Source of the DNA: Azorinus chamasolen
Taxonomy: Eukaryota > Mollusca > Bivalvia > Cardiida > Solecurtidae
Length of the DNA stretch: 64,000 bases
Direction: 5' to 3'
Assembly: GCA_963576725.1 (NCBI GenBank)
Contig: OY755239.1
Span: 55,329,640 to 55,393,639, forward strand
A model generated the notes under the pieces. It saw only the letters and a list, made by a program, of their open reading frames with translations, made no database searches and was not told the DNA's origin. Position 1 is the first letter of the stretch. Every line of letters begins with the position of its first letter. Positions 1 through 11,939 of the stretch are shown here, one piece after another. Position numbers and translations under genes: made by a program.

Positions 1-57
1 CAAAGTAATTTGAATGGTCCCCCAAATTTAAGTTGGAGATAATGAAGTTCAACTGTA
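1..57. repeat. Family T element, right end only
   Basis: The window opens inside a pogo/Tigger-like element. The last bases match the right ends of the copies at 6828-7153 and 48792-49093 and close with GAAGTTCAACTG and TA at 56-57. Confidence 0.7.
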
Positions 58-696
58 TATGGGGAAACTGCAAGGTTTGCATCAGGTTTTAGCACAATTC
101 TGGTGATACATAAGTGCATAGTATCACTCCATAGGGAAATTGTAGATATTGCGGAGAGGAAAAATAATATAAAGCCTGAATTATGAATATCTTGGGAAAT
201 TCAGGATTGCATGTAACACTAGACATCAACTCGTTGCATGATTTGTGGCGAATATTTAAAGCCTTTATAAGGCATCGTATTCAAATAAGGCATCATGTAG
301 TGTGTTTTTTCAAGATTTATCTCCAATATATACCATTTTCTACTGGAAACTCCTTCAACAACTGCAAATGACTGGGCCTGATTGAGTGAAGTAAGATTTC
401 AAGAATAATATTTAGCCAGTAAAGGGTTACTACCTATTACACAAGCATGGCTTTTGACGGAACAAGTAATGGAAGACCAGGGAATTGTGTGAGACTGAAT
501 AGTCTAACCCTTGTATGTGTTACTACATTACTCTGTGTCCATAATGTGAGAAATTGTAAAGAACCTGTAACTCTTTCAGTATAGGGGACGAGTCATGAAT
601 GTCCTTTGCAAACAGTTACACTGTCCTCTATTCACCGTAAGCTAGACCTGTGTGAGTTTTGGAGTAGTCCATTTGAATATTCAGCAATGGAAAGGG
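58..696. other. No recognisable feature
   Basis: AT-rich sequence without a clear element, hairpin or coding signal. A 62-codon frame at 183-371 resembles no protein I know. Confidence 0.5.
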
Positions 697-932
697 TTAA
701 TCCTTTACTCTATAAAGACTTCTTTCTACCGCTTTCTACGGAAGACCCAGATCAGACGGCCCCTATAGGAGCTGTTTCATCATGGTCTGCTCTGTTTGCA
801 GCTGATGTATGACAGTTTCTGCCATGGCTAAAAGTTCGTGTGTCTGTGTGCAAGTGTAACAAATTAATCTTAACAATATTCATGACATCATTATTTCTTA
901 CACAAATTAATATTCATGGCGGAAAGGGTTAA
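697..932. repeat. Family A element
   Basis: TTAATCC...GGGTTAA ends with a decayed palindromic core near 745-795 (GACCCAGATCAGACGG). Both TTAA ends are intact. Confidence 0.75.
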
Positions 933-1230
933 GCAAACAGACAGGATTCAGTCAGATGTGATGTGGAGTAATTTTGCATCTCATCAAGATCTGAACTGTT
1001 TGACACTCGGGCCTTAGTTGAGAACAGAAATGGAACAATTTTACGTAGTTTAGGCAGAAATTTGCTGAAAGGGTAATTTGGACTATCATTGTCACACAGC
1101 TTTGATTCAGATCATAAAACAAATTTAGTTTTTCTTCACATCTTTCTTCGCATTCCTTTGAATGCTGAATTTTCATAATGGAATGGTCCTTAGTGTGAAT
1201 GAACTCAAGTTTCTAGAGGAATTTGCCTTT

Positions 1231-1345
1231 GCAAACAGTCTAGATTAGACCCAGATTTAAGATGGTTCCTGTAAGAGCCATCTCATCAGGATCTGCTCTT
1301 TTTGCTTATAGAATAATAATAGATCTGCTTATGGAATTATAAATA
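1231..1345. repeat. Family A fragment
   Basis: Decayed palindrome with GCAAACAG, GACCCAGAT and GGATCTGCTC. The right end is lost next to the element starting at 1363. The stretch 933-1230 upstream shows nothing further. Confidence 0.5.
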
Positions 1346-2303
1346 GATCTGACGCTACATTTTTAGCTCACCTGAGCCAAAGGCTCAAGGTGAGCTATTG
1401 TGACCGCCTGTCGTCCGTCGTCCGTCTGTCCGTCTGTCCGTCCGTCTGTCCGTTCACTTTTATTTCAAATGACTTCTTCTCCTAAACCACTGGGAGGATT
1501 TCAACCAAATTTCACAGAAATGTACCTTAGGATGCCCTCTATCAGTTTTGTTAAAATCATGACCCCCGGGCAAAAAATGGCCCCGCCCCACTACTTTTAC
1601 AGGTTTTTTTTTTAAATCTTTAAAAATCTTCTTCTCTGAAACCACAATTTCTAGTGCTTTGATATTTGGTATATAGCATCATCTAATGGTCCTTTACCAA
1701 GTTTGTTAAAATGATGACCCCCGGGCCAAAAATGGCCCTGCCCTGGGGCTTGTAGTTTTTACATAGACTTATATAGGGAAACCTTTAAAAATCTTTTTGT
1801 CTGAAACCACATAATCTAGAGCTAAGATATTTGGTATGAAGCAACACCTAATATACCACTACCAGGTGTGTTCAAATAATGACCCCTGGGCCATAAATGG
1901 TCTCACCCTGGGGTTTTATGCTACTTAACATCAGAATCTGTAACACTTAAAAGGTAATTTCCTCACAGTTATTTCCCTTGTCCCATCAGCATAGCCATAA
2001 GGGACAAAGGGACATAACTGCATTGGAGTGCTAGTATCATTCTATTTATAACTATTTATAATAAAATGTTGAAGGTGAATCAGTGTAGCTGTTTTAGAAG
2101 GCATAGAAACATCTATCAAATTCCATGACCTTGATCCTATAGGAGCCACCTTATCTGGGTCTACTCTGTTTGCAGATGCATGAAAACAAGTTTATATGAG
2201 AGAAATTAAGGGTTAAATAAACAACTCCAGATCTGCAGACCAGCAGCAGTTCAAAGGTTACAGCTGCTGGGCAGTAAAATCTCTCCAGGTCAATGCATGA
2301 CTC

Positions 2304-2524
2304 TTAACTCTTTGCATGCTAGTGGTGAAACTGTGATTACCTATGCAAACAGTTTGGATCCAGATGAGAGGCCGCATACTGCGGCGTCTCATCAGGATCC
2401 AAACTGTTTGTCATCTTAACCATATTTTTGCAAAAAAATGAAAGTAAGTTTATTTTAAGAATTGAAGCAGATGACAATAACTTTTTGTTGCAGACGAAAC
2501 ATTAAAGGCATTTTGACCCATTAA
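2304..2524. repeat. Family D element
   Basis: TTAACTCTTTGCATGCTAG start, then GCAAACAGTTTGGATCC and a GC-rich palindromic heart (GCCGCATACTGCGGC) with the mirror arm GGATCCAAACTGTTTG. The right end is eroded at TTAA 2521. Confidence 0.75.
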
Positions 2525-2765
2525 CCCCAGTGTGTAGTGTGAGTGATGTTACATAGTGTCTTCCAATGTCTCTCAAATTAGATGTGAGAGATATAGGAAA
2601 GTAACAATTCAGGCAATCAAGGAAAATGATCACCATCTAGACTTTTGATCTGGGTCCAAACCCAACTGATGTAAGTCATGGTAATGTTTAAGAAAACTGT
2701 GAAAACATGATTATGCAATGGCCCAACTGATATAAGTCATGGTAATTCTTAAGAAAACATGATAA

Positions 2766-2786
2766 TCCCCCCCCCCCCCCCCCCCT
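2766..2786. repeat. Poly-C tract
   Basis: About 21 consecutive C. The length is probably variable and prone to sequencing error. Confidence 0.8.
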
Positions 2787-3070
2787 TAACAATGATAGGT
2801 GTTAAACTTACTACTGTGGATTAAGTCTGCTGCCCCAAAAAGCATCTTAAATATAACTTTTTTTTTATAAAATTTGATGACAACACATTAAAAAGTTCTA
2901 AAATGTCTGAATCTTGTATGATATTAATGAAATAACTGAGTAAATATAACTTCATTATAACAGTAGACGTAACTCTTCTCAATTTCAATTGTAAAAAATA
3001 CTAATGACCCGTTTAATTGAATTATCATCAGATATTCACACCTAGAGCTAGAATTATTTCTAAACACCTA

Positions 3071-3469
3071 TTAACCCTTAACCTGTTTGCTTTGACAAAA
3101 ATTGATCTGGGACTACTCTTGTTTGCTAATGCTTAAAAAAATTGTTATTGCCATAAATAGAAGTTTTAGCTTTGAAAAAAAAACTGTAAAATCAAATCTA
3201 TATCTTGTCAAATGTAAAAAGAGCAGACCCTGATCAGACAGCTTCTATAGCAGCTGTCTGATCTAGTCTACTCTTATTTTTAATGTGTAAACCACATTAT
3301 TTCTCTGAAGAGAAGTTTTTGCTTTGACAAAAACTGTAGAATCCGATCTATATTGTGTCAAAAGAAACAGAGAATACCCAGATCAGACAGCTTCCGTAGG
3401 AGTCGTCTGATCTGAGTCTACTCTGTTTGCTAATGCATAAAAACAGCTTTATATGAGGGAAAGGGTTAA
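3071..3469. repeat. Two fused or nested family A copies
   Basis: One pair of outer TTAA ends encloses two palindromic cores (about 3222-3283 and 3366-3432), each with GCAGACC or GTCTACTC arms. This suggests nested insertion or duplication. Confidence 0.65.
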
Positions 3470-3856
3470 ACGATTTTTAAAGATATTCTTATTGGTCATT
3501 TCACACAAAAACTGGCATTATGTACTGCCTAGCACTCTATTTGCCTATATACCTGGGTCAAGGTATAATTGCATAGCTTTATTGAAGTCATTTGAATTTC
3601 TCAAAGACCAGTTTTAGGCATTTTGAGCTAAGGCAAAAATGGCACAAGTTGTAAACAGTTTAGATCTTGGTCAACCAGTCACTTGGTATTAGTTCTGAAT
3701 TCAGTTCAAGTTTATTCAGCAGTTAAAGGGTGAAAGCAGTGCACTAAGCTTATTTCATCTGCTAGAAATGTTGTCCACTGAAAAATTAACATGTCAATAT
3801 ACATGTATTACTGTAACTCAGGTGAGCGATATAGGGCCAATGGCCCTCTTGTTTTT

Positions 3857-4443
3857 TAATACTTTCTACCAATACCAAAATTCATGTGTGTATAATAATA
3901 TGCTATTATAAAAAATTTAGCTGATAGGTATTCGATTTATTCATGATGTCATTATTTCTTACATGAAAGGAATTCTGCATTCAGAGTCGCTGGTGGTAGC
4001 CTGCTGGCTGACTGTGTGACACAGAATATTGATAGTAGATACCAATAAACACCAGTTGCCAGAAATAGACGCCATGTATGGCAGTCTCCTTGCAGTCCTG
4101 TGATGGCGTGGCTCTGCTATTTATAAAGATTACGTACATCATTGGCTTTCCTTGTACAATGGACGGAGACATCTGTTACAGGAGATGTCATGCAAGTTAA
4201 GTCCTTTCGTGCTAGCTGTCAGTTTATGATGACCGTTACAAACAAATGGGATCAAGATCAGAAGCCAAGTAACTTGATGTCTTATAAGGATCCAGACCAT
4301 TTGACTACGATCATGTAATACTGGAAAAGATATGTAAAGATGAATTGATAATAAAAAAAAAAGAAACGGCAAGTTTTTACAGACACTCTCTAAGGGTGCT
4401 AAAAATGAATACAGTGTATGACTCATGGTGCCTGACAATTCAT
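3857..4443. other. No clear feature
   Basis: Contains eroded pieces like family D (TCCAGACCATTTG near 4289) but no element ends and no coding signal that I trust. Confidence 0.4.
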
Positions 4444-4712
4444 TTAACCCTTTACTCCATGAATATTCAATTAAGAAATAATGACATTATAAATATAATT
4501 GGATTAATTGTTAAAATAGCACATGGACACAGAACATTTTTGCTAAGGAAGAAACTGTAAAATCATATCTGTATTATATCATAAGCAAACAGAGCAGACC
4601 CTGATCACTGATCAGATGGCTCATATAGAAGCAGTCTGATCTGGGTCTACTCTTATCTGTATTATCTGTTTTGCAAAGGCCTTATACTGGCTTATCTATG
4701 GAGTAAAGACTA
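4444..4712. repeat. Family A element, decayed right end
   Basis: Starts TTAACCCTTTACTCC. The core near 4578-4655 is interrupted by a short duplication of TGATCAC. It ends in GGAGTAAAG without the closing TTAA. Confidence 0.7.
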
Positions 4713-4932
4713 TAAAAAACTGGTGCAATTGCTTTTGACACATATACATGTATCATAATACTATGCAAAAGAAGGTTTTGCAACTTGTTCCATTAATAAT
4801 AATGGAAATGTTATGATCATCTGAGATTTGATCTTTCACCTTTTATAGCTCATTTGGTGAAAAATTAAATTCCTGTATACCCAAAGAATTTGGATATCCA
4901 GTTTCCGTTCTCTGTCAGTTTGTAAAGTTGAA

Positions 4933-5079
4933 TACAGTAGAACCTGTCTTAAGTGGCATCAAAAAGAGGTCTTATGGCTCTGTAAGGAAGGTTGTAGCTT
5001 AATGCAGGTCAAAAGTAATACAGAAAGCTCCTAAGCATTAAGCAACCACCTGCTTTTTAAGACTTCTGTTTCTACTGTA
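4933..5079. repeat. Family C element, short copy
   Basis: TA-CAGTAGAACCTGTCTTAAG start and TTTCTACTG-TA end. The central palindrome is partly deleted (AGAAAGCTCCTAAGC). Confidence 0.75.
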
Positions 5080-5080
5080 A

Positions 5081-6410
5081 TTATGTCTCCCCCATTTATA
5101 ATAGGGAGACATATTGTTTTTGGTCGAGTTGTCCATCCATCTGTCTGTCTGTCTGTCTGTCACACTCCTTATCTCTCACAAATATGGAAGGCTTTCAGAA
5201 TGCTTTGGCACAAATGTTACTCAACAAGACGATGTGCAGAGCTTTCGATTCAGACACCTGGGTCAAAGGTCAAGGTCACAATTCAAGGTCAAATGTCTTT
5301 AGCCACATCCTTCATGTCTACTCCATATCTCTCAAACCCTTGGAAGGATTTCAAAAAGCTGTGGCACAAATGTTCTCTATTAGCCTTAATTTTCATGTCT
5401 GCTCCACATCATACAACCCTTGGAAGGATTCCAAAATGCTGTTGCACAAATGTTCCCCTTAACAAGCCGATTGCAGAAAGTAGTGGGTCAAAGGTCAAGG
5501 CCACAATTCAAGGTCATGGTCACAATTCAAGGTCAATTATTCACACTTTCTTGTCCGGACGATAACTCCTATATGGCTCATGCCGTTTGATTGAAACTTC
5601 ATACATGGAAACAGCATGGTGATTGGAAGTGTCTTGTATAAGGGCCATAACTCTGGCTTCAATACTTTTGGGGTTATTGCCCTTTGTTACATTTTTTGTC
5701 TGATCAATAACTCCTTTTCTACTGATGCTATTGGAATGACATTTCATGTATGGAAAGAGCATGATGGAAGAAAGTGTTATGCACGAGTTTCATAACTCTT
5801 GCTTCAATAATATTGTAGTTATTGCCCCCGATTTTCTGCAAAGTTATGGGACTTTGAAATTTTTATATGGATATTTTGTCCACAGGCTTTCTCCAAACAT
5901 TTTAATTTTCAAAGGATTGATTAGCATCATGCTTTAGTTGTGCATATCTTATTCCTGTTTTAGGATTTTCTGCAGCGTTATGGGACTTTGAATTTTTTAC
6001 ATGGAAAATCTTGTCCGCGCAGTTTCCCCAAACCATTTGATTGAATTTTCATGAAACTTAAAATGATTGATCAGCACCATGCCTAGATGTGCCTGTCTTA
6101 TTCCTGTTCCTGTTTAATGATTTTCTGTGGAGATATGGGACTTTGAAATTTTTACATGGAAAGTTTTGACCACATGGTTTTTCCAAAATCTTTGGTCAGA
6201 TATTCATGAAACTTCAGTTTGAATTTTTTACATGGAAAAGTTTGTCCGTGCAGTTTCTCCAAAACATTAAAATGATTCGATTGAATTTTCATGAAACTTA
6301 ATAGGATTGATCAGCACCATGCTTCTTTTCTGGTTGATTATTTTCTGCAGAGTTATGGGACTTTGGAAAAGTTTGTCCACGCGCTGGGGGAGAGATCAGT
6401 TTTTATATAC
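5081..6410. mobile_element. Non-autonomous element with GTCTCCC/GGGAGAC start and internal repeats
   Basis: It begins GTCTCCCCCATTTATAATAG then GGGAGACATATTG, followed by GTCTGTCTGTC. Internal imperfect repeats include GGTCAAAGGTCAAGG and units with GTTATGGGACTTTG (near 5843, 5978, 6138 and 6353). The frames within it look like repeat by-products. Confidence 0.6.
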
Positions 6411-6466
6411 AAAACCAATTCCAGTTCAGTTTGACACACTGTTTTTTGAATAACATTCAACTGGCA

Positions 6467-6654
6467 TAGTAGGAAATAGTGTAGACCCTGATCATATGCT
6501 TCTTCAGGTGCCATTTGATTTGGATCTGCCTCTGTTTGCATATGGATTTATAGATCTGATTCTGCAGTTTCTACCATACCATATTCAGCAAATTTATATT
6601 CTTGATGTCATTTTTTCTTGCCTGAATATTCATGGAGTAATTTTAGGGTTAAGG
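6467..6654. repeat. Family A fragment
   Basis: A decayed core (GTAGACCCTGATCATATG, CTGCCTCTGTTTGC) and a right end GTTAAGG. The left TTAA is missing. Confidence 0.5.
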
Positions 6655-6827
6655 GGTCATTGATGAGAGATTCTACTTTGCACTGCAGCAGCTCTTGGAC
6701 TAGGTGTTTGCAAATTTCAGTGTGCTCAATGATACAGGCCATACATGTAATCATAATCCCTAATTATTTCAATACTTAATTGTTTGATGATGGTTAAAAT
6801 GATTTTATGTCAGAGTTTTAAATTAAG

Positions 6828-7153
6828 TACAGTTGAACTTCGATATCTCGAACTCGGATAACTTGAACTTCAGGATAACTCGAACTAAAGGTTCAGTCCT
6901 TCAAAAGTATCTTACAGTACAGAATTGCTCTAAAATGTATCACTACGCATATCTAGAAACACATTTCACAGCTAAATGCGGGTCTACAGTAATGCTGAAA
7001 GCTCCTACAGGAGCTTTAAGCAATACTGTAGACCTGCATTTAGCTGTGAACTTGAGAAAATGTCCGTATTAGAAATCGGATAACTCGAACTTCTGTTATC
7101 TCGAACTAATTTTTACAGTCCCTTGAAGTTCGAGATATCGAAGTTCAACTGTA
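6828..7153. mobile_element. Family T element: pogo/Tigger-like ends around a C-type palindrome
   Basis: TA-CAGTTGAACTTCGATATCTC at the left and its inverse at the right (GAGATATCGAAGTTCAACTG-TA), with subterminal CGGATAACTCGAAC repeats. The centre is a palindrome around AAAGCTCCTACAGGAGCTTT with GCTAAATGCGGGTCTACAGT arms. There is no transposase. Two other copies lie at 1-57 and 48792-49093. Confidence 0.8.
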
Positions 7154-8016
7154 TTTTGAAAGACCAACAATGCAGATGTCAGTCAAAGAACTCCTGCAGA
7201 AGTGACCTCTGATCTGACCTCTGATCTGGGTCTAGACTGTTTGCAAATGCCAGTTGTTTCCCTACATTCAAAAGGTCACACATGCTTTCTGCATTCAAAG
7301 GGAAAAAAACTTGTTTCCTGTATTCAAATGGAAAAAATTGTTTTTCCCCGCATTCAAAAGAAAAGTGTAATGCCTTGTATGTCAGTTGAAACTTTCTTCT
7401 GAGTCATAAAAAACTTCCCTTGAAATATTTCTGTGCTGCTGCGGTACACGATCAGGCCATTCAACATTTTCTTGTGTTATGATTCCAAAGGCCCAGTCAG
7501 ACTATAAAGTGTTATTAGGCCGCATCTTATCTGAAATAAAAGTAATTTTAGGTGAGTGTTGCATCAAGCTGGATAGTTATGCTGTTACAAGATGATGTAT
7601 AGTGGTGCGCTGGTATTGTCTGATGATGGGTATCTGTATAGATCCACCGAGCTACACTATAGAGAAAAAAACTATGGAGAAACTGGCAGGTCGGAAACTC
7701 AGATACTTTTTTTTGGCAATCCAAACTTTTCCAATACTTTTGATTTTTATGTTTTGAAGATAAACATTGTTTCTAAGATATGAGGTGAATTAGTCTGGGC
7801 AGTGAAATAACAACTGGAGGTTGTGGTGTCTGTCTTTATGACTTTAGTTGTAGGTCGTTGAACCATAGACTTTATAGGGTTGTAAAATACACTACCCATT
7901 TTGTGATATTTGTGTTGAACAAATTCAGTCCTCATATTCCAGGTAAACTTCTATAGTTGATCTTTGCACACATATTTTCACAAATTGATTCCTAAGCAGC
8001 AAAGAATTAACAAATT
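7154..8016. other. No gene; one short hairpin remnant
   Basis: A remnant near 7195-7260 repeats TGACCTCTGATCTG and resembles the half-palindromes at 12395-12512. The rest shows no recognisable element or coding sequence. Confidence 0.4.
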
Positions 8017-8965
8017 GATAAGATATCACACTCCATATCAGTGTCTTTAATTAATAAGATATCACACTCCATATCTGTGTCTTTAATTAATAAGATATCA
8101 CACTCCATATTGATGTCTTTAATTAATAAGATATCACACTCCATATTGATGTCTTTAATTAATAAGATATCACACTCCATATCGGTGTCTTTAATTAATA
8201 AGATATCACACTCCATATTGATGTCTTTAATTAATAAGATATCACACTCCATATTGATGTCTTTAATTAATAAGGTATCACACTCCATATAGATATCACA
8301 CTGCATATAGATGCCTTTAATTGATAAGGTATCACACTCCATATAGATATCACACTCCATATAGATGCCTTTGATTGATAAGATATCACACTCCATATAG
8401 ATGCCTTTGATTGATAAGATATCACACTCCATATAGATGCCTTTGATTGATAAGATATCACACTCCATATAGATGCCTTTGATTGATAAGATATCACACT
8501 CCATATCGGTGTCTTTAATTAATAAGATATCACACTCCATATTGATGTCTTTAATTAATAAGATATCACACTCCATATCAGTGTCTTTAATTAAGATATC
8601 ACACTCCATATTGGTGTCTTTAATTGATAAGATATCACACTCCATATAGATGCCTTTGATTGATAAGATATCACACTCCATATAGATATCACACTCCATA
8701 TAGATGCCTTAAGATATCACACTCCATATAGATGCCTTTGATTGATAAGATATCACACTCCATATAGATATCACACTCCATATAGATGCCTTTGATTGAT
8801 AAGATATCACACTCCATATAGATATCACACTCCATATAGATGCCTTTAATTGATAAGGTATCACACTCCATATAGATATCACACTCCATATAGATGCCTT
8901 TAATTGATAAGATATCACACTCCTTATAGATGCCTTTAATTGATAAGATATCACACTCCATATTG
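8017..8965. repeat. 36-bp minisatellite array
   Basis: About 25 units of 36 bp, plus some 18-bp half units, built on GATATCACACTCCATAT joined to AGATGCCTTTGATTGATAA or a TGATGTCTTTAATTAATAA variant. Two main variants alternate in blocks. Because 36 is a multiple of 3, stop-free frames arise on both strands (a 12-residue MECDILSIKGIY repeat on the minus strand). I treat these as by-products. Confidence 0.9.
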
Positions 8966-8966
8966 C

Positions 8967-9150
8967 AGACAGAATAGACCCAGATCAGATGACTTCTATA
9001 GGGGCGGTCTGATCAGGATTTGCTGTTTGTATAAATAGAATTATATGGATATGGCTAAAAATTCCTGTCTTCATAATTATGCTATTATAACAGTTCAGTT
9101 AATTAGTATTCATGTCATTATAATTTTTCTTACATGAATATATGGGGTAA
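8967..9150. repeat. Family A fragment
   Basis: Core with GACCCAGATCAGATGAC and GGTCTGATCAGG, followed by typical family A flank. Both TTAA ends are lost. The stretch 9151-9513 after it shows nothing recognisable. Confidence 0.55.
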
Positions 9151-9513
9151 AACAACTAATCATGCATCTACACTATTAACCCATTCCCTCGTATTAACCC
9201 TGTTATATATATTATAGTAAAATTGATGGATTTTTCAAATTCGCTCTTTATGGACTTTGTTATTCCAGTATGATTTTCCGCAAATAATAATGTACATCAC
9301 TAAGTCATTTCGATAGCCCTTGTGAGTGTCTGACAAGAGTGACAGTCCCAATCAGTCAACACTTAAAGGGGGACTTGGCAGCTTGACTGGGTGGCAACAC
9401 GATACAATAATACTGGTTTTACATGGACCAGCTCATTGATGCAGAGAACACATTTTTGCCAAAGACAATTGTATTAGTACCTGGTGCTTAGCCCTTTAAC
9501 CCACAGGTGTGCT

Positions 9514-9735
9514 TTAACCCATTCTTCCATATTTTTAGACCCAACCTCTTGGAATGAATCTACCCAAAAGGAGCATTAACTAGAGAAAAGGAAAATTAGA
9601 ATTATGTAGTATTGAAACCATTGTGATAATTAGAGCATTTGCTCCTACGGAGCAAATGCTCTATTTATCACAATGGTTTCAAGAAGTGACTATTACAGAG
9701 GCGTAGAAAGGCGTATTCATGAAGGAAAGGGTTAA
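9514..9735. repeat. Family B element
   Basis: TTAACCCATTC...GGGTTAA ends. The central palindrome has ATTTGCTCCTACGGAGCAAAT, so the TATA heart is shortened. Confidence 0.85.
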
Positions 9736-9957
9736 ATTCAGGAACCCAAGTATATAGGAATTTTGCAAACAATGTAGACTTAGATCAAAGGATTCCTGGT
9801 AGAGCCCTTTAACCAGGGTCTGCAGGGCTCTGCACTGTTTGTCATAAACATCGTTTTCTTCACTGATAAATGCTGATAAGAAGTTTTTGATTAGTTAATA
9901 TTCGAAAAGGGAGGAGCCAGTTTTTAATTATTCAGCAGGTTGAAGGTTAGAGTCGGT
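9733..9957. repeat. Family F element, first copy
   Basis: Core GCAAACAATGTAG ... GGGTCTGC ... CACTGTTTGTCATAA and right flank GGAGGAGCCAGTTTTTA. It is similar along its length to 10829-11045. The right TTAA is lost. Confidence 0.6.
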
Positions 9958-10135
9958 GTTACTCTTGTATCTTTTTCTCCTCCAAAACACATTTCCTTAA
10001 ATTAACAAAACATCAGATAACAGGTGCCTAGTAATTTCCCCCAATTACCTCTAAATTAGAAAGTCATTGGGCTAGATGCTAGCAGAGCCTGAAAGTGTTT
10101 TCTGTGGGTCATTAAAATTGCATCATCCCGCTAGT

Positions 10136-10349
10136 TTAAGTCTTTGCATGCTAGCAGCGGAGATGTGATTACCTATGTAAGCAGTTTTGATCCAGATGAG
10201 GTGCCATGTAATGCGATATCCAATCACGATCCGAACTGTTTGACACCGACTGACCATATATTTGCAAATAAATAGAGAAATTTTATTTTAAGAATGGAAG
10301 CAATGACAGTAGTTGCAGACAAAATATTACTTGGCATACAAAGAGTTAA
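10136..10349. repeat. Family D element
   Basis: TTAAGTCTTTGCATGCTAG start, palindrome with GATCCAGATGAGGTG and GATCCGAACTGTTTG, and end CTTGGCATACAAAGAGTTAA. The final TTAA is shared with the next element. Confidence 0.8.
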
Positions 10350-10577
10350 CCCTATTCGCGTCAATATACCTACCTGAAAATAGAGAAGACCCAGATGAGA
10401 CAGCTCCTCATCAGGGTCTGCACTATTATTTTACAAGTTGATTGTGCAACCAGTGTACTCCACAGCAGTGATTGCACAGTGATATACTTGTACACAGTTA
10501 AGATATACGTAATTATACAACTGGGCATGGCTAAAGAAGGAGAAATGCATTTTAAAAATCAGCAAGAGAAGGGTTAA
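10346..10577. repeat. Family E element
   Basis: TTAACCCTATTCGCGTC...GAGAAGGGTTAA. The core is AAGACCCAGATGAGACAGCT with part of the right arm missing. It is the reverse orientation of the copy at 39933-40182. Confidence 0.8.
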
Positions 10578-10828
10578 GAGTGTGCCACTACTTCATTGGC
10601 AGAACAGGTATTTACTCAATTCACAGTCACCTTTATTTCAATTATTTTTCAAAAATAAGGTTAAAAAATTAGTGAGGTTACAAGTTTGAATGTTGACCTG
10701 AAGCCAAGTTACTCAATGTCTTGTCTGGATCTGAACAACTTGAACAGATTATCCCAAAACTGTTGGTAGCTAGCTAAACTTTTGATGAGTGCAACTGTTG
10801 AAAAAGGAGAATAAGCCTGAGGTCTTTC

Positions 10829-11045
10829 TTAACCGTTCGTATGCAGGAAATGAGTATATAAGACCTTTGTAAACAGTGTAGAGTATGGATCAATGGGCTC
10901 CTGAGAGAGCCCTTTGATCAGGGTCTGCACTGTTTGTAATAAAAATAATTTTCTTGAGTGATAAATTTTGATATATTGTTTAGTTTAATTTATATTGAGA
11001 AAAGGCGGAGCCAGTTTTTATTTTATTCTGCAGGTTAAGGGTTAA
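10829..11045. repeat. Family F element, second copy
   Basis: TTAACCGTTCGTATGCAGG start, core GGGCTCCTGAGAGAGCCC, GATCAGGGTCTGCACTG arm and a GGTTAA end. Confidence 0.7.
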
Positions 11046-11299
11046 AGCAATGGTGAAAAGGTGTGCACACCTGCATCTAAACCTTTTGGTGGATTTTCAT
11101 ATAATTACAAGCAAACTTTCACCAGCATCAGTTGAGGGTCACAGGCAGTAGTATTGAAGGGTGTTTTGGATTTTTCTTGGTTATAATGTCTTTATTGTGC
11201 CATATAGGGCTAATAGAGATTGAGTAATATATAAAATAACTTGATTTATTGTACACATGATAAATGTAAACCACACATTTGCCACACATACTTATATAG

Positions 11300-11530
11300 T
11301 TAACCCTTTACTCCATAAATTTGCATTTCTACATCTTTGCAAACAGAGGAGACCTAGATCAGATGGCTCCTATAGGAGCCGTCTGATCAGGGTCTGCTCT
11401 GTTTACTGGTGATATGATATAGATATGATTGTACAGTTTCTGCTATGGCAAATATTCATCATTTCATGTGTCCATGTGCTATTACATGATGTCATTATTT
11501 CTTAAATGCATATTTGGAGTAAAGGGTTCA
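11300..11530. repeat. Family A element
   Basis: TTAACCCTTTACTCC start, core GATGGCTCCTATAGGAGCCG and end AAAGGGTTCA, with one base changed in the right TTAA. Confidence 0.85.
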
Positions 11531-11678
11531 TTTCTCAGTTCAAAGACTGATACACAGTGGGGTTTTAACCCATGCCTAATCACATTATCCTGACATTGGG
11601 ACGACCAGTCCTGGTAGTACCAAGCAATGGTCAGCCTCTAGTAGCATTTTCTTATATGAATATTCATGAAATGAAGGG

Positions 11679-11939
11679 TTAACCCTTTCCTTCGTGTAAA
11701 CGCATTGTCATGTATTTGCAAACAGAGTAGACCCAGATCAGACAGCTCCTATGGGAGCCCTCTGATTAGGGTCTGCTCTGTTTGCTAATAGATCTTCATG
11801 GTTTCTTGTCATTTTCTGTTTCTTTACTGTCTGAAATAGCCACACTGTTCCTCCTACAATATTTCATTAGAACTATTTGTACATGAATATTCAGTAAGTA
11901 TTGAATTTGGAATAAAACATAGAACAGGGAAAGTGTTAA
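11679..11939. repeat. Family A2 element
   Basis: TTAACCCTTTCC...AAAGTGTTAA. It has the family A core (GTAGACCCAGATCAGACAGC) but A2 flanks, including ATTCAGTAAGTATTGAATTT and AACATAGAACAGGG. It shares its last TTAA with the next B element. Confidence 0.85.

Larger units (their letters stand above)
1363..3855. mobile_element. Composite element starting with a GCTCACCTGAGC-type palindrome, with nested insertions
   Basis: It begins GCTCACCTGAGCC, then GTCCGTC/GTCTGTC runs. Three imperfect internal units of about 155-170 bp follow, each carrying ATGACCCC(C/T)GGGC (near 1559, 1713 and 1880). It appears to end at CTCAGGTGAGCGATA and GGCCAATGGCC near 3817-3850, with inverted symmetry to the start. 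Family D (2304-2524) and A (3071-3469) copies lie inside. No transposase frame is visible, so it is non-autonomous. Joining both ends into one element is inference. Confidence 0.6.

Noticed and set aside
5083..5565. 160-codon plus frame
   Set aside because: Covers the start and internal units of a repeated element, including a GTCT microsatellite.
8007..8699. 230-codon minus-strand frame of MECDILSIKGIY repeats
   Set aside because: Entirely made of the 36-bp minisatellite. The opposite strand is open too. No other coding signal or plausible exon structure.
8017..8965. CRISPR-like array
   Set aside because: Repeats are contiguous with no unique spacers, and the host is an animal genome.
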